The notes beneath the pieces are model-generated. The model ran no database searches. It was given only the letters and a program-made list of their open reading frames with translations, and was not told where the DNA came from. The translations under genes and the position numbers were made by a program. Source: Synergistetes bacterium HGW-Synergistetes-1 (GTDB lineage Bacteria > Synergistota > Synergistia > Synergistales > Synergistaceae). From it: a stretch of DNA of 64,000 nt. This document shows positions 27,524 to 36,107 of this stretch, one piece after another; the first letter of the stretch is position 1, and each line of letters begins with the position of its first letter. The stretch covers positions 186,001 to 250,000 of the forward strand of contig PGXO01000005.1 in the NCBI GenBank assembly GCA_002839185.1, given 5' to 3'.

Positions 27524-27589
27524 TTGAAAATGCAAAAAAGAAAAATATATTATCGGTATAAAAAAATACTTTGAATATTAAATAATTGA

Positions 27590-27628
27590 CTTCCAAAATA
27601 AAACCGGGCCTGCCTCAGGCCCGGTTTT
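27590..27628 (-). terminator. Terminator of the class V aminotransferase gene
   Basis: A perfect stem AAACCGGGCCTG (27601-27612) and CAGGCCCGGTTT (27616-27627) with a three-base loop. On the minus strand it is followed by TTTTATTTT. It lies 34 bases after the aminotransferase stop and upstream of nrdR. Confidence 0.92.
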
Positions 27629-27661
27629 AACTGATCGGACAAAAGGATAGCAGGTACAAAA

Positions 27662-28744
27662 TTATTTGTTCAACACTTTTTCGAGGACATCCATGCCTTT
27701 TTTCACAAGCTCTATGTTCGCCTGTGATCCCATATGTCCTATTCTGAAAACTTTCCCTGCAAGATGGCCGTAGCTTCCGCCCGCACCCATCCCACGCTCT
27801 CTTAGCGATCCATCCAGCTCCTCCCAGGTCCACCCGGAAGGTATTTTGACGGCGGTCACTGTAGGTGAAGCAAGTTTAATGTCTTTTGCGTACAGCTCAA
27901 GGCCCATTGCAGTGATCCTTGAACGGCAGTATTCTGCGACATCCCTGTGCCGTCTGAAGGAATTTTCGAGTCCTTCTTCGAGCAGTGATCTAAGAGATAG
28001 GTTCATTGCGGCATTAGCATGCCAGTTGTGAGTGCAGGGCATTTCCATTTTTTCTTCAGCGTTTCTCCATGGGAGCACTGCGTCATACCCGGCGTAATTT
28101 ACTTTCTCGGCTGCAATCCAGGCCTTTTCACTCATCGTCAGGACAGAGAGGTCCGGCAACAGTGAAAGGCATTTCTGGCTGCCGAGAAGTCCAAGATCTA
28201 TTCCCCACTCGTCGACCTTCACTTCCGCTCCGCCGGCGCTTGCCACGAAATCCACACAGAAGAGTGCTCCGCTCTCTTTTATCATCGGGGCTATTTCCCC
28301 TATGGGGTTGAGCAGGCCGCTGGGAGTTTCACAGTGGACAGCTGTAACGACATCTGGCCTGAAAGAATCCAGTTCACGCTTAAGGATACTTTCGTCAATA
28401 AAACTGCCGTCCGCAGCCTCGAGATATCTGACTTCCGCTCCCAAGGATCCTGCCATCTCGCCAAGACCGTGGCCAAAAAGTCCGTTCGAGAGGGTCAGCA
28501 CCCTGTCTTTAGGTTTAACTGTGCTTTTGAGGGCCCCCCAAAGGACGAGCATTGCTTCTCCTGACTGGATTGTCACACTGTTTTCTGTATTTAATATTTT
28601 TTTCAGTAATCCCTGATTCTCTTTGAGCAGATCATAGAAATCTTTTTCCAGGTCAGAGCTCCCGAAATCTGTCATATAGGCTTCTCTGAATCTGACCGGT
28701 ACAGAGACCGGGCCGGGGATCAACGGTATCATATAAGTTTTCAT
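27662..28744 (-). CDS. Class V aminotransferase (serine/alanine--glyoxylate aminotransferase-like)
   Basis: 360 residues, PLP-dependent. It opens M-I-P-L-I-P-G-P-V, the family's N-terminal motif, and has Q-S-G-E-A-M-L (cofactor phosphate loop), C-E-T-P-S-G, V-D-F-V-A-S-A-G-G (PLP-ring aspartate, about 165) and the Schiff-base lysine in G-S-Q-K-C-L (about 191). Related enzymes are alanine- or serine-glyoxylate, ureidoglycine-glyoxylate and phosphonate aminotransferases. The amino donor cannot be decided, and no glyoxylate or purine catabolic gene is next to it. I chose the ATG at 28744, with AAGGGAGTG upstream, over one 11 codons earlier. It is a single-gene unit bounded by two terminators. 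Confidence 0.88.
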   Translation of the reverse strand: MKTYMIPLIPGPVSVPVRFREAYMTDFGSSDLEKDFYDLLKENQGLLKKILNTENSVTIQSGEAMLVLWGALKSTVKPKDRVLTLSNGLFGHGLGEMAGSLGAEVRYLEAADGSFIDESILKRELDSFRPDVVTAVHCETPSGLLNPIGEIAPMIKESGALFCVDFVASAGGAEVKVDEWGIDLGLLGSQKCLSLLPDLSVLTMSEKAWIAAEKVNYAGYDAVLPWRNAEEKMEMPCTHNWHANAAMNLSLRSLLEEGLENSFRRHRDVAEYCRSRITAMGLELYAKDIKLASPTVTAVKIPSGWTWEELDGSLRERGMGAGGSYGHLAGKVFRIGHMGSQANIELVKKGMDVLEKVLNK

Positions 28745-28828
28745 CGATAGCACTCCCTTCAATACGTTCAAAGACATGAAAGATCAAAAAAAATTTTATT
28801 TTTATTCTGTTATTATCGCCCTAAACGC

Positions 28829-28860
28829 AAAAAATGCCGAACTTACGTCCGGCATTTTTA
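28829..28860 (-). terminator. Terminator of the rpsU-yqeY operon
   Basis: Stem AAAAATGCCG (28830-28839) and CGGCATTTTT (28850-28859), ten-base loop. On the minus strand the stem ends in a run of T. It lies 15 bases after the yqeY stop. Confidence 0.85.
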
Positions 28861-28874
28861 TTTGTTCTTCTGGT

Positions 28875-29336
28875 TTATGACTTTGAAGAAAGATGTTTCA
28901 GGACCAGTTCTTTTATTCTTCCGCCTTCTGCACGGCCTTTAACAGCAGCTACAGTTTTGCCCATTACTTTTCCCATATCTTTCAGACCTGACGCTTCAAC
29001 CTGTGTTGAAATCTCCGTTACTATTTTTACGATCTCTTCGTCAGAAAGCTGTTCGGGCTGGTAAGAATCAAGCACCTTGACTTCCTCAAGCTCAGTTTCA
29101 GCTCTGTCATGCGCACCGCCTGACCTGTACATTTCAGCTGCTTCATTCCGCTGCTTGATAAGTCTCCGAACGATAACAAGGACTTCATCGTCTGTAAGGG
29201 GAAGATCCCTGCCTTTTTCGATCTGAGCCATCTGTATCGCAGACTTCAGCATCCTAAGGACTGAGAGCCTTAGTTCATCCCTCTTTTTCATTGCATCGAC
29301 CAGATCGTTCTGGATCTTCAGCTCAAGGTCGGACAT
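28875..29336 (-). CDS. yqeY: GatB/YqeY domain protein
   Basis: 153 residues, a stand-alone YqeY: it aligns with the C-terminal tRNA-recognition tail domain of GatB. Typical pieces are L-E-L-K-I-Q-N-D-L-V-D-A-M-K-K-R-D, L-S-V-L-R-M-L-K-S-A-I, L-I-K-Q-R-N-E-A-A-E-M-Y and the C-terminal M-G-K-V-M-G-K-T-V-A-A-V-K-G-R-A-E-G. It is presumed to bind tRNA, although its role is not settled. It starts two bases after the rpsU stop, the common rpsU-yqeY pair. Confidence 0.93.
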   Translation of the reverse strand: MSDLELKIQNDLVDAMKKRDELRLSVLRMLKSAIQMAQIEKGRDLPLTDDEVLVIVRRLIKQRNEAAEMYRSGGAHDRAETELEEVKVLDSYQPEQLSDEEIVKIVTEISTQVEASGLKDMGKVMGKTVAAVKGRAEGGRIKELVLKHLSSKS

Positions 29337-29338
29337 AA

Positions 29339-29527
29339 CTAATAATCAGCCTTCCTGCCTTTGTTTCGGGCCATTTCAGCCTTCTTACGTTTTTTGATTT
29401 CGCTGGGTTTTTCGTAATGTTCATGCTTCTTTGCTTCACGAAGCACGCCCACCTTCCGGAGTTCACGCTTAAAACGCTTCAGCGCATCCTCTATCGACTC
29501 GTTATCTCGTCTGGTTACGGTGGTCAC
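29339..29527 (-). CDS. rpsU: 30S ribosomal protein S21
   Basis: 62 residues. [20 protein letters not shown] then many basic residues, ending [13 protein letters not shown], normal for S21, which aids mRNA start selection. The start is a GTG at 29527 with GGGGGG about seven bases upstream. A promoter (TTGTAT-17-TACAAT) is seen 75 bases upstream. It is co-transcribed with yqeY. Confidence 0.95.
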   Translation of the reverse strand: MTTVTRRDNESIEDALKRFKRELRKVGVLREAKKHEHYEKPSEIKKRKKAEMARNKGRKADY

Positions 29528-29599
29528 CTACATTCCCCCCTTTCTCGGCCACTCACAAAACATAAACACATATGTGCAGTGGGGGATAAACACCATGTT

Positions 29600-29628
29600 A
29601 TTGTATCGTACTATTGAATTCGATACAA
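29600..29628 (-). promoter_or_regulatory. Promoter of rpsU-yqeY
   Basis: Minus strand TTGTAT (29623-29628), 17-base spacer, TACAAT (29600-29605), in the 109-base gap between mtaB and rpsU. Confidence 0.65.
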
Positions 29629-29636
29629 GCGGTCAG

Positions 29637-30974
29637 TTACAAAAACTCAGGGAATTCGCAATTATCCGGGGAACATTTCGAGACAAGGTCTGATGTCAGA
29701 ATCCCGTTCACATATTTTTGAGGCGTAACATGGAGCACTTCACCTATTTCTGCATTTTCGGAAAGTGCAGCGACCCTTATATAGTTGCGGGCAAGTCCGC
29801 GAACGGTATCATTGATTTTTTGCTCAACAAGGATTTCAACATCTTTACCGATCCATTTTGAACAGTAATTCCTGTGAAGAGCGTCTGCTTCCGTGAGTGC
29901 TTTTGCAAGCCTTTGCTTTACTTCGTTCTCAGGCGGACAGGCCATCTGTGCAGCAGCTGTGCCTTCTCTGGGAGAATAATTAAAAATATGCATCTTTCCA
30001 AAACCTATATCGTTAATGAACCGGATGCTGTTTTCAAATGCTTTTTCATCCTCACCGGGAAAACCTACCATCAAATCAGTGCTCAGGTGTACATCTTCTC
30101 CGAGCTTTTTTCTGATGTTATCGGTTATCACACGGAATCCTTTTGTCGTGTAGCCCCTTCTCATAGCGGCAAGAACACCGTCATCGCCGCTTTGCAGCGG
30201 AAGGTGAAGATGCCTGCAGAAGGTCTCTGTCTCCGCAATCGACTCCAGCAGCCTCTTATCAACGGCAAAAGGCTCTATCGATCCAAACCTCAGCCTCTTT
30301 AGTCCTTTTATCGAACCGATCTTTCTTACAAGAAGCGGAAGGTCTTCATGCAGCCCAAGGTGGACCCCTGTAAGTACGATCTCAGGGCAGCCTGACTGAA
30401 CGATCTTCTCCGCCTCGGCAAGCGCTTCATCGACATCCCTTGAGACCGGGTTCCCCCTGACATAAGGGACTATGCAGTAGCTGCAGAAATGGCTGCATCC
30501 GTCCTGCACCTTAAGGAATGCCCTGGTGTGAAGTCTGGGTCTGTCGAGAAGGAGGTCATCCCACGATCCGTCCGTCATTATGTCATCGTCAAAAATGGAA
30601 AAACATGATCTTCGCTCATTCTTTATAAACCAGTCGGCCGCAAGCTCGGCAATTTTGTGTTTCATTCTGTTGCCTATCAAAATATCAACGCCGAGAGTTA
30701 CTCTGTCTGAGTCAGACATCCTCTGTGCGTAGCATCCGCATGCGACGATAAGTGAATCGGGATTTTCCCTCTTCATTTTACGGATCAGCTTTCGGCACTT
30801 TCTGTCTGCGGCTGCTGTTATGGTACAGCTTACGATCACTATAATGTCGGGGGCGTCAGAGGATTGAACCGCACCGGCCTTTTCAAGTGAGGCAGCAATG
30901 GCCTCTCCTTCATATTGGTTTGTGCGGCATCCCTGTATATGTACTGAGTATGTTTTGTCCATTAAAGGGTACAT
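29637..30974 (-). CDS. mtaB: tRNA t6A37 methylthiotransferase MtaB
   Basis: 445 residues, radical SAM methylthiotransferase. The N-terminal UPF0004 domain holds C16 (Q-G-C-R-T-N-Q-Y-E-G, the MtaB-type beginning), C50 and C81 (C-G-C-Y-A-Q-R) for the auxiliary cluster. The radical SAM cluster is C160, C164, C167 (C-S-H-F-C-S-Y-C). A TRAM domain closes the protein. It makes 2-methylthio-t6A at position 37 of tRNAs reading ANN codons. The ATG at 30974 has AAGGAC about ten bases upstream, and the gene begins 15 bases after rsmE stops; all of prmA-rsmE-mtaB lie in one direction. Confidence 0.95.
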   Translation of the reverse strand: MYPLMDKTYSVHIQGCRTNQYEGEAIAASLEKAGAVQSSDAPDIIVIVSCTITAAADRKCRKLIRKMKRENPDSLIVACGCYAQRMSDSDRVTLGVDILIGNRMKHKIAELAADWFIKNERRSCFSIFDDDIMTDGSWDDLLLDRPRLHTRAFLKVQDGCSHFCSYCIVPYVRGNPVSRDVDEALAEAEKIVQSGCPEIVLTGVHLGLHEDLPLLVRKIGSIKGLKRLRFGSIEPFAVDKRLLESIAETETFCRHLHLPLQSGDDGVLAAMRRGYTTKGFRVITDNIRKKLGEDVHLSTDLMVGFPGEDEKAFENSIRFINDIGFGKMHIFNYSPREGTAAAQMACPPENEVKQRLAKALTEADALHRNYCSKWIGKDVEILVEQKINDTVRGLARNYIRVAALSENAEIGEVLHVTPQKYVNGILTSDLVSKCSPDNCEFPEFL

Positions 30975-30989
30975 TTTACGAATCGTCCT

Positions 30990-31697
30990 TCAGTTCATTG
31001 AGAACCAGCCGCAGGCAACCGCAACTGCCGTACTTGCCCTGAGTATCCTATTGCCCAGGTTCACCGGCTTAAAGTTTTTTTCCAGCAATAGCTCTGTTTC
31101 AGAGGGAGACCAGTCTCCCTCCGGCCCTATGGCGATCACTGCAGGACTCGTGATCTCCGTCTTTGAAAGTGGCTTGGCTTCTGGAGAGAGCATTGCCGCT
31201 AACCTGCAGTCTGGCAGCAGGTCAGGATCAAGCTCTGTTAATGTCACAGGCTGCAGGAGCACAGGCGGAGCAGCAGCGCCAGCCTGCCGGGTAGCCTCTT
31301 CAAGGATCTTGTCCCAACGGGACATTTTTTCTTTGAGTTTAATTCCGGAATATCTGGGAACGCTTCTTTCACATGCAAGCAGATGTATCGTATGCACGCT
31401 TGTCTCGGCTGCAAATCTGAGAGACTGGTCGAATTGATCGTTTTTAAGCAGCCCCAGCAGCAGGTGAAGTTCTATAGATGGAGATGCTTCAGCAGTTCTT
31501 GACAATTCCTCGGCAAAGACAAGTTCTCCTTCACATAAAAGCCGAAGCTGGACTTTCTCGCCGGAGAGCAGTCCTTCTGCCAAAGATCCCGTGCAGCAGC
31601 GTCTCACTCTTATCAGATGATGCGCCTGCTCCTGATCTATTAGCCAGCGTCCATCTTTACAAATGCATTTTTCAAGACGCAGCCTTGGCAGCGACAC
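30990..31697 (-). CDS. rsmE: 16S rRNA (uracil1498-N3)-methyltransferase
   Basis: 235 residues, SPOUT methyltransferase. N-terminal PUA-like domain contains the H-H-L-I-R-V-R-R motif (about 26-33). The C-terminal knot contains A-I-G-P-E-G-D-W-S-P-S-E-T-E and L-G-N-R-I-L-R-A-S-T-A. In well-known RsmE proteins the last motif reads L-R-T-E-T-(A/T); here the Glu is Ser, a substitution in the S-adenosylmethionine pocket worth noting. It methylates U1498 of 16S rRNA. The start is a GTG at 31697 with GGAG nine bases upstream, overlapping the end of prmA by 26 bases, which is the usual prmA-rsmE pair. Confidence 0.92.
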   Translation of the reverse strand: MSLPRLRLEKCICKDGRWLIDQEQAHHLIRVRRCCTGSLAEGLLSGEKVQLRLLCEGELVFAEELSRTAEASPSIELHLLLGLLKNDQFDQSLRFAAETSVHTIHLLACERSVPRYSGIKLKEKMSRWDKILEEATRQAGAAAPPVLLQPVTLTELDPDLLPDCRLAAMLSPEAKPLSKTEITSPAVIAIGPEGDWSPSETELLLEKNFKPVNLGNRILRASTAVAVACGWFSMN

Positions 31698-32544
31698 CCC
31701 ACCAGTCTCCCTTCGTATGCTCTTTGACTATGACCATTTTTGCTTTTTCCAAAGCCTCAACAAAGATGTCTCTCTCTGTGAGGAGCATGCCCGAAAAAAT
31801 AGCCATACCCTCTCTCCCGATCACTTTTGGCACCTGGCCGACCATTGTTGTGAGAGGTTCGAGAAGAATGTTTGCTGTCAGCAGATCCACTTTATGCCTG
31901 AAACCGACAAGGAGATCTCCTGTTGCGATATCAATCTTTGTCGGATCCAATCCGTTCAGTTCGAAATTTTTATTGACCTCTTCTATCACGGCCGGGTCGA
32001 TATCACGCGCATAAGATTTATCAGCGCCTAATTTTATTGCGCATATCGTCAGTATACCAGAGCCGGTACCGATATCTGCCGTAGTCATCCCGGGCTTCAC
32101 AAAATCTTCCATCAGCTCCAGGACTATCTGAGTGCTCTCGTGATAGCCCGTTCCAAATGCGCTTCCGGGATTTATGTAAAGAGGAATGAGTCCTTCGGGC
32201 TCGGTTCCCTTATGCCAGGGAGCAAGAACCACCATAGACTTTCCTACGGGCAGCGGAGGAAAAGCCTCCTCCGATGCAACATTCCATGGCTGGTTTTCTA
32301 TTTTTCCAAAATCATCTATTTTGATATTGCTCCATTCCTTCATCGCATCAAGAAGCTTTGCTTTCCAATAATGCAGGTCTTCGCTGCTCCTATAGTATGC
32401 CCTTAACTTGACGCCCCCTGAGGGTAGTTCCTGAAGTTCAGTACCGATACTCCCTGAAATGTCAGCTATCGAAAAAAGAACTTCCTCTTGCCCGTCATCA
32501 GCTGATAAAGTTATATACCACCAGTAGCTGTCATTTTTAATCAC
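31672..32544 (-). CDS. prmA: Ribosomal protein L11 methyltransferase
   Basis: About 290 residues. N-terminal substrate-recognition domain (1-115) with Y-W-W-Y-I-T-L; methyltransferase domain with F-G-T-G-Y-H-E-S-T-Q, D-I-G-T-G-S-G-I-L-T (SAM loop) and L-T-A-N-I-L-L-E-P-L-T (the N-x4-P type catalytic loop). It trimethylates L11. The start is uncertain: an AAGGAG fits the GTG at 32544 (spacing nine) or a TTG one codon earlier. It is followed by rsmE with an overlap. Confidence 0.92.
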   Translation of the reverse strand: MIKNDSYWWYITLSADDGQEEVLFSIADISGSIGTELQELPSGGVKLRAYYRSSEDLHYWKAKLLDAMKEWSNIKIDDFGKIENQPWNVASEEAFPPLPVGKSMVVLAPWHKGTEPEGLIPLYINPGSAFGTGYHESTQIVLELMEDFVKPGMTTADIGTGSGILTICAIKLGADKSYARDIDPAVIEEVNKNFELNGLDPTKIDIATGDLLVGFRHKVDLLTANILLEPLTTMVGQVPKVIGREGMAIFSGMLLTERDIFVEALEKAKMVIVKEHTKGDWWGVAAKAAS

Positions 32545-32632
32545 CAAACCCAACTCCTTTCAAGGCGCACTTTATTGTACTCCATTAAGCCAGATGCGAA
32601 CAACAAAACATTTGATCGAAGCAACAAACAGC

Positions 32633-32670
32633 GGAGGATCCTTAATTCCAATAATGGAACAGGATCCTCC
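32633..32670 (-). terminator. Likely terminator of liv operon 2
   Basis: Long inverted repeat GGAGGATCC (32633-32641) and GGATCCTCC (32662-32670), with a second stem TTCCA/TGGAA inside. It is 44 bases after the livF stop. The T tract on the minus strand is weak (TGTTTGTTGC), so termination may be partial. Confidence 0.6.
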
Positions 32671-32713
32671 CCTGATTTATTCCATGAGCTAAACTAAAAA
32701 AAATCGTTTAGGT

Positions 32714-33445
32714 TTATTTCTTCTTTCCTCCCAGATACGCTTCCTCAATTTCAGGATTATGGAGAAGTTCCTTTGAATCTCCCTCAATTATGATCTTGCC
32801 AGTCTGCAGGACATATGCCCTGTTGGAAAGCAGGAGGGCCTTCCTCGCGTTCTGCTCAACGATCAGGATGGTCATTCCCAGCAGCTGGTTGATCTCGGTC
32901 AATTCCTTGAATATCTCGTTGATTATTATTGGTGCAAGTCCCAGTGAGGGTTCATCCAGCAGCAGCACCCGGGGCATGGCCATGAGCGCTCTTCCTATGG
33001 CCAGCATCTGCTGCTCTCCGCCCGAAAGCGTACCTGCATATTGGCTCTGTCTCTCTTCAAGACGCGGAAAGAGGTGATAGACCTTTTTTAACTGCTCTGA
33101 AACCAGACTGCGGTCTTTCAGGGGGAACGCTCCCATTTGAAGGTTTTCATATACAGTCAGCGGGGCAAATACTTTTCTTCCTTCCGGAGAGAGGCTTATT
33201 CCTGCTGTAACGACCTGAAAACTCTTTGATGGCAGGGATTTTCCGTCAAGCAGTATGTCTCCGCCTGCCTTTGGGACATCTCCCATTATCGCGCTCATCA
33301 TTGTAGATTTTCCTGCACCGTTCGCACCAATTACCGCCACTATCTCACCCGGATAAACATCAAGGTCGACACCTTTAAGAGCCTGGATGGCTCCATAATT
33401 AACAGACAGATTTTTTACTGAGAGAATAGGCCTTTTATCTTCCAT
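32714..33445 (-). CDS. livF: Branched-chain amino acid ABC transporter ATPase LivF, copy 2
   Basis: 243 residues. G-A-N-G-A-G-K-S-T Walker A, L-S-G-G-E-Q-Q signature, V-L-L-L-D-E-P-S-L-G-L-A-P Walker B, V-E-Q-N-A and E-E-A-Y-L-G-G at the end. I chose the ATG at 33445 with AGGAGG nine bases upstream; an earlier in-frame start would add 30 residues read through livG. It ends the second livKHMGF operon. It is similar in motifs but clearly different in sequence from copy 1, so the two operons are not a recent duplication. Confidence 0.95.
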   Translation of the reverse strand: MEDKRPILSVKNLSVNYGAIQALKGVDLDVYPGEIVAVIGANGAGKSTMMSAIMGDVPKAGGDILLDGKSLPSKSFQVVTAGISLSPEGRKVFAPLTVYENLQMGAFPLKDRSLVSEQLKKVYHLFPRLEERQSQYAGTLSGGEQQMLAIGRALMAMPRVLLLDEPSLGLAPIIINEIFKELTEINQLLGMTILIVEQNARKALLLSNRAYVLQTGKIIIEGDSKELLHNPEIEEAYLGGKKK

Positions 33446-33449
33446 TGTC

Positions 33450-34217
33450 CTATTCCTCCTCTCCCAGATAAGCCTTGAGGACTTCAGGATGACTCTGTAT
33501 TTCATCAGGGGAACCTTCGGCAATTTTTGCTCCAAAGTTCATGCAGACGATATGGGGGCATATCTCCATGACCATGTCCATATGGTGTTCGATGAGCAGT
33601 ATCGTAAGATTGAAATCGCTGTGAATAAGCTTGATCAGTTCATTAAGCTGTTCAACTTCCTCCGCGTTCATTCCTGCGGCAGGTTCGTCCAGAAGCAGCA
33701 GGTCAGGCCTGAGGGAAATAGCTCTTGCTATTTCCAGACGCCTTTGAAGTCCGTATGGAAGATTTCCTGCTGCCTGATCGGCACGATCTGCAAGCCCGAC
33801 TCTCTCAAGAAGCTCCATGCTTTCATCCCTTGTAGCTTTCTCCATGCTTTTCCATCGTCCCAGGTGGCTGACAGCCTCAAAGAAGCTGTATTTATAATGC
33901 TGCTGCGCCGCAGTCATTACGTTATCGAGTACAGAAGATGCGGCAAAAAGCCTGAGGTTCTGGAACGTTCTTGCTACTCCCAGAGATATGACCTGATAGG
34001 TCTTAAGCCTGTTTATGTTTTTGCCCTTGAATTCTATCTCACCGCTCGTTACGTCGTATACACCGGTGACGAGGTTGAATATCGTCGTCTTTCCTGCTCC
34101 GTTGGGTCCGATAAGGCCTGCCAGTTCCCCTGTCTCAATGACAAAGGACATATCCTTGACAGCCTGAACTCCTCCGAAAGACTTATTGACGTCTTTAAGT
34201 TCAAGTATCGCTGACAT
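33450..34217 (-). CDS. livG: Branched-chain amino acid ABC transporter ATPase LivG, copy 2
   Basis: 255 residues. G-P-N-G-A-G-K-T-T, L-P-Y-G-L-Q-R-R-L-E-I-A-R-A-I signature, L-L-L-D-E-P-A-A-G-M-N-A Walker B and L-I-E-H-H-M-D. The end K-A-Y-L-G-E-E matches the family. The ATG overlaps the livM stop by one base, and livF starts four bases after it stops. It powers the second permease. Confidence 0.95.
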   Translation of the reverse strand: MSAILELKDVNKSFGGVQAVKDMSFVIETGELAGLIGPNGAGKTTIFNLVTGVYDVTSGEIEFKGKNINRLKTYQVISLGVARTFQNLRLFAASSVLDNVMTAAQQHYKYSFFEAVSHLGRWKSMEKATRDESMELLERVGLADRADQAAGNLPYGLQRRLEIARAISLRPDLLLLDEPAAGMNAEEVEQLNELIKLIHSDFNLTILLIEHHMDMVMEICPHIVCMNFGAKIAEGSPDEIQSHPEVLKAYLGEEE

Positions 34218-35101
34218 CAGCGCACCCCCCCATCCTCAGCAGTGATCTTCTTCCTGCGGGAGAAAATGCTTTTTATGTAGTCTTTCGTAAGTTCGTTGGT
34301 CCCCATGATCCCCTCCGGCCTCAGTACCATGACCAATACCAGGACAAGTCCGTAAACCAGCATGCGGTACTGTGATATCGGCCTGAAGATCTCAGTTACC
34401 AATGTCAGTATGGTCGTTCCTATAAGACATCCGCTCATTGAACCAAGTCCACCGAATACGACTATTGAGACAAGCTCCGTTGATTTGGCCATGTCAAACA
34501 TGACCGGCTGTATAAAGGACATGAATCCCCCCAGCAGTGCGCCTGAAACACCGCAGTAAAAACCTGAAATGGCAAGACTGAAGACCCTGAACTTTGCTGT
34601 GTTGAAACCAAGGAGGGAAGCAGCGACATAGTCATCCCTGCAGGCCTTGAAAGCCCTGCCGAAACTGCTGTTTACAAGGAAGAACATTCCAACGGCCATT
34701 ATCACCAGGAAAGTAAGAGCCACCGGCATAGTCGAATAGTTCTCAATACCGGGATAACCTCTGGCGCCCCTGGTCACGCCTTCCCAGTTTTCAATGACCA
34801 GCCTTATAGCTTCCCCCAGGCCCAGGGAGGCTATCGTATAGTAGTCCCCTACAAGCTTAAGAGTAGGTATACCTATCAGATAGGCAAAAACCATCGCTAA
34901 AATACCACCCGCAATTATTGCTCCAATAAAGTTCACTTCATACTGTACAGTAAGGATCGCCGCGGTATATGCTCCAATCGCCATGTAGCCGGCATGTCCA
35001 AGAGTGAAGACTCCCGTGAAACCAGTAAAGAGAGAGACTCCCAGAGCGGCTATGCAGTTGATGGCAAGCAGAGTAATTATGCCGGTTGTGTAACCATCCA
35101 T
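34217..35101 (-). CDS. livM: Branched-chain amino acid ABC transporter permease LivM, copy 2
   Basis: 294 residues, about eight to ten membrane helices, shorter than copy 1 at the N-terminus and C-terminus. I-A-A-L-G-V-S-L-F-T-G-F-T-G-V-F-T-L-G-H-A-G-Y, the coupling loop K-A-C-R-D-D-Y-V-A-A-S-L-L-G and G-G-L-G-S-M-S-G are LivM landmarks. AGGGACC precedes the ATG, nine bases after livH stops. Confidence 0.94.
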   Translation of the reverse strand: MDGYTTGIITLLAINCIAALGVSLFTGFTGVFTLGHAGYMAIGAYTAAILTVQYEVNFIGAIIAGGILAMVFAYLIGIPTLKLVGDYYTIASLGLGEAIRLVIENWEGVTRGARGYPGIENYSTMPVALTFLVIMAVGMFFLVNSSFGRAFKACRDDYVAASLLGFNTAKFRVFSLAISGFYCGVSGALLGGFMSFIQPVMFDMAKSTELVSIVVFGGLGSMSGCLIGTTILTLVTEIFRPISQYRMLVYGLVLVLVMVLRPEGIMGTNELTKDYIKSIFSRRKKITAEDGGVR

Positions 35102-35110
35102 CTATGGTCC

Positions 35111-35992
35111 CTACACTTTCTCGCCCACGGATTTTCCGAAAAGGCCCGTGGGACGGATAATGAGAGTTACGATAAGGAGACCAAAAACGACCAGATCCCT
35201 GAACTGGCTGGATATAAAACCTGCAGTCAGCATCTCCGCCAGACCAAGGATGAGGCTCCCTACAACAGCGCCCGGAAGTGAGCCAAGTCCTCCAATTACA
35301 GCTGCTACAAATGCCTTTGTGGTGATCATTCCAAGCTGGGGATAAAGTGTATACCTGACAGACAAAAAGATTCCCCCGACTCCTGCGAGAAGTCCGGCTA
35401 CAAAGAAGACTATTGAAATCAGTCTGTTGACATTGACACCCATGAGGCCGGCAGTCCTGAGGTTATAAGAAGCCGCCCTGATAGCCAGCCCCCATTTCGT
35501 TTTTGATAGGAAGAGCTGAAGTCCAACAAGAAAGACTACAGCTGTAACCAGGGAAAGGAGATCAAAAGCGCTCGTAGTTGCAAGTCCGAAGAAATTTACA
35601 GGCTGCGTCGGAATTACCGGAGGAAGTGCCCTGAAGCGGCCGCCTACGGTAACTACGAAAATATTCTCGATAACTATGCTCATACCCATTGAAGCAATAA
35701 GCATGTAGAGGGTAATGGGAGTGCGCTCACGTATCGGCTTGTATGCGAGACGCTCAACTATCACTGCCGAAACTCCTGCGCCGATCAACGCGGCAAAGGA
35801 GGCTGTCCAGATATTCATCCCGGCTCCCTTTAATACGAAATAGCAAATATAACCTCCAATAACAAGAAAGCCTCCATGTGCAAAATTTGAGAATAGAAGG
35901 ATAGAATAGACTAATGAGTAACCAACTGCTATCAAGGCGTATACCGACCCAAGAGAAAGGCCGTTAATGACTTGCTGGATTATCATATCCAA
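35111..35992 (-). CDS. livH: Branched-chain amino acid ABC transporter permease LivH, copy 2
   Basis: 293 residues, about eight membrane helices. I-N-G-L-S-L-G-S-V-Y-A-L-I-A-V-G-Y, S-N-F-A-H-G-G, R-A-A-S-Y-N-L-R-T-A-G-L-M-G-V coupling loop and A-A-V-I-G-G-L-G-S-L-P-G are LivH features. The start is a TTG at 35992 with AGAGGTG seven bases upstream; an ATG two codons later is an alternative. A perfect 12-pair hairpin lies between it and livK. Confidence 0.94.
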   Translation of the reverse strand: MDMIIQQVINGLSLGSVYALIAVGYSLVYSILLFSNFAHGGFLVIGGYICYFVLKGAGMNIWTASFAALIGAGVSAVIVERLAYKPIRERTPITLYMLIASMGMSIVIENIFVVTVGGRFRALPPVIPTQPVNFFGLATTSAFDLLSLVTAVVFLVGLQLFLSKTKWGLAIRAASYNLRTAGLMGVNVNRLISIVFFVAGLLAGVGGIFLSVRYTLYPQLGMITTKAFVAAVIGGLGSLPGAVVGSLILGLAEMLTAGFISSQFRDLVVFGLLIVTLIIRPTGLFGKSVGEKV

Positions 35993-36056
35993 TTTAAAAC
36001 ACCTCTGCCTTTCTGGTGCTTAACCAGTTTTCAGAACCTGTTGTATGGGCCTGAAC

Positions 36057-36084
36057 GGGCTTGGGGAATAAATTCCCCAAGCCC
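36057..36084 (-). promoter_or_regulatory. Hairpin between livK and livH, operon 2
   Basis: Perfect 12-pair stem GGGCTTGGGGAA (36057-36068) and TTCCCCAAGCCC (36073-36084) with a four-base loop, 23 bases after the livK stop. No T tract follows on the minus strand, so it is more likely an RNA 3'-end stabiliser than a terminator. Operon 1 has a hairpin at the same place. Confidence 0.65.
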
Positions 36085-36107
36085 AAATGGAATAGCTTTC
36101 AGAGAAA

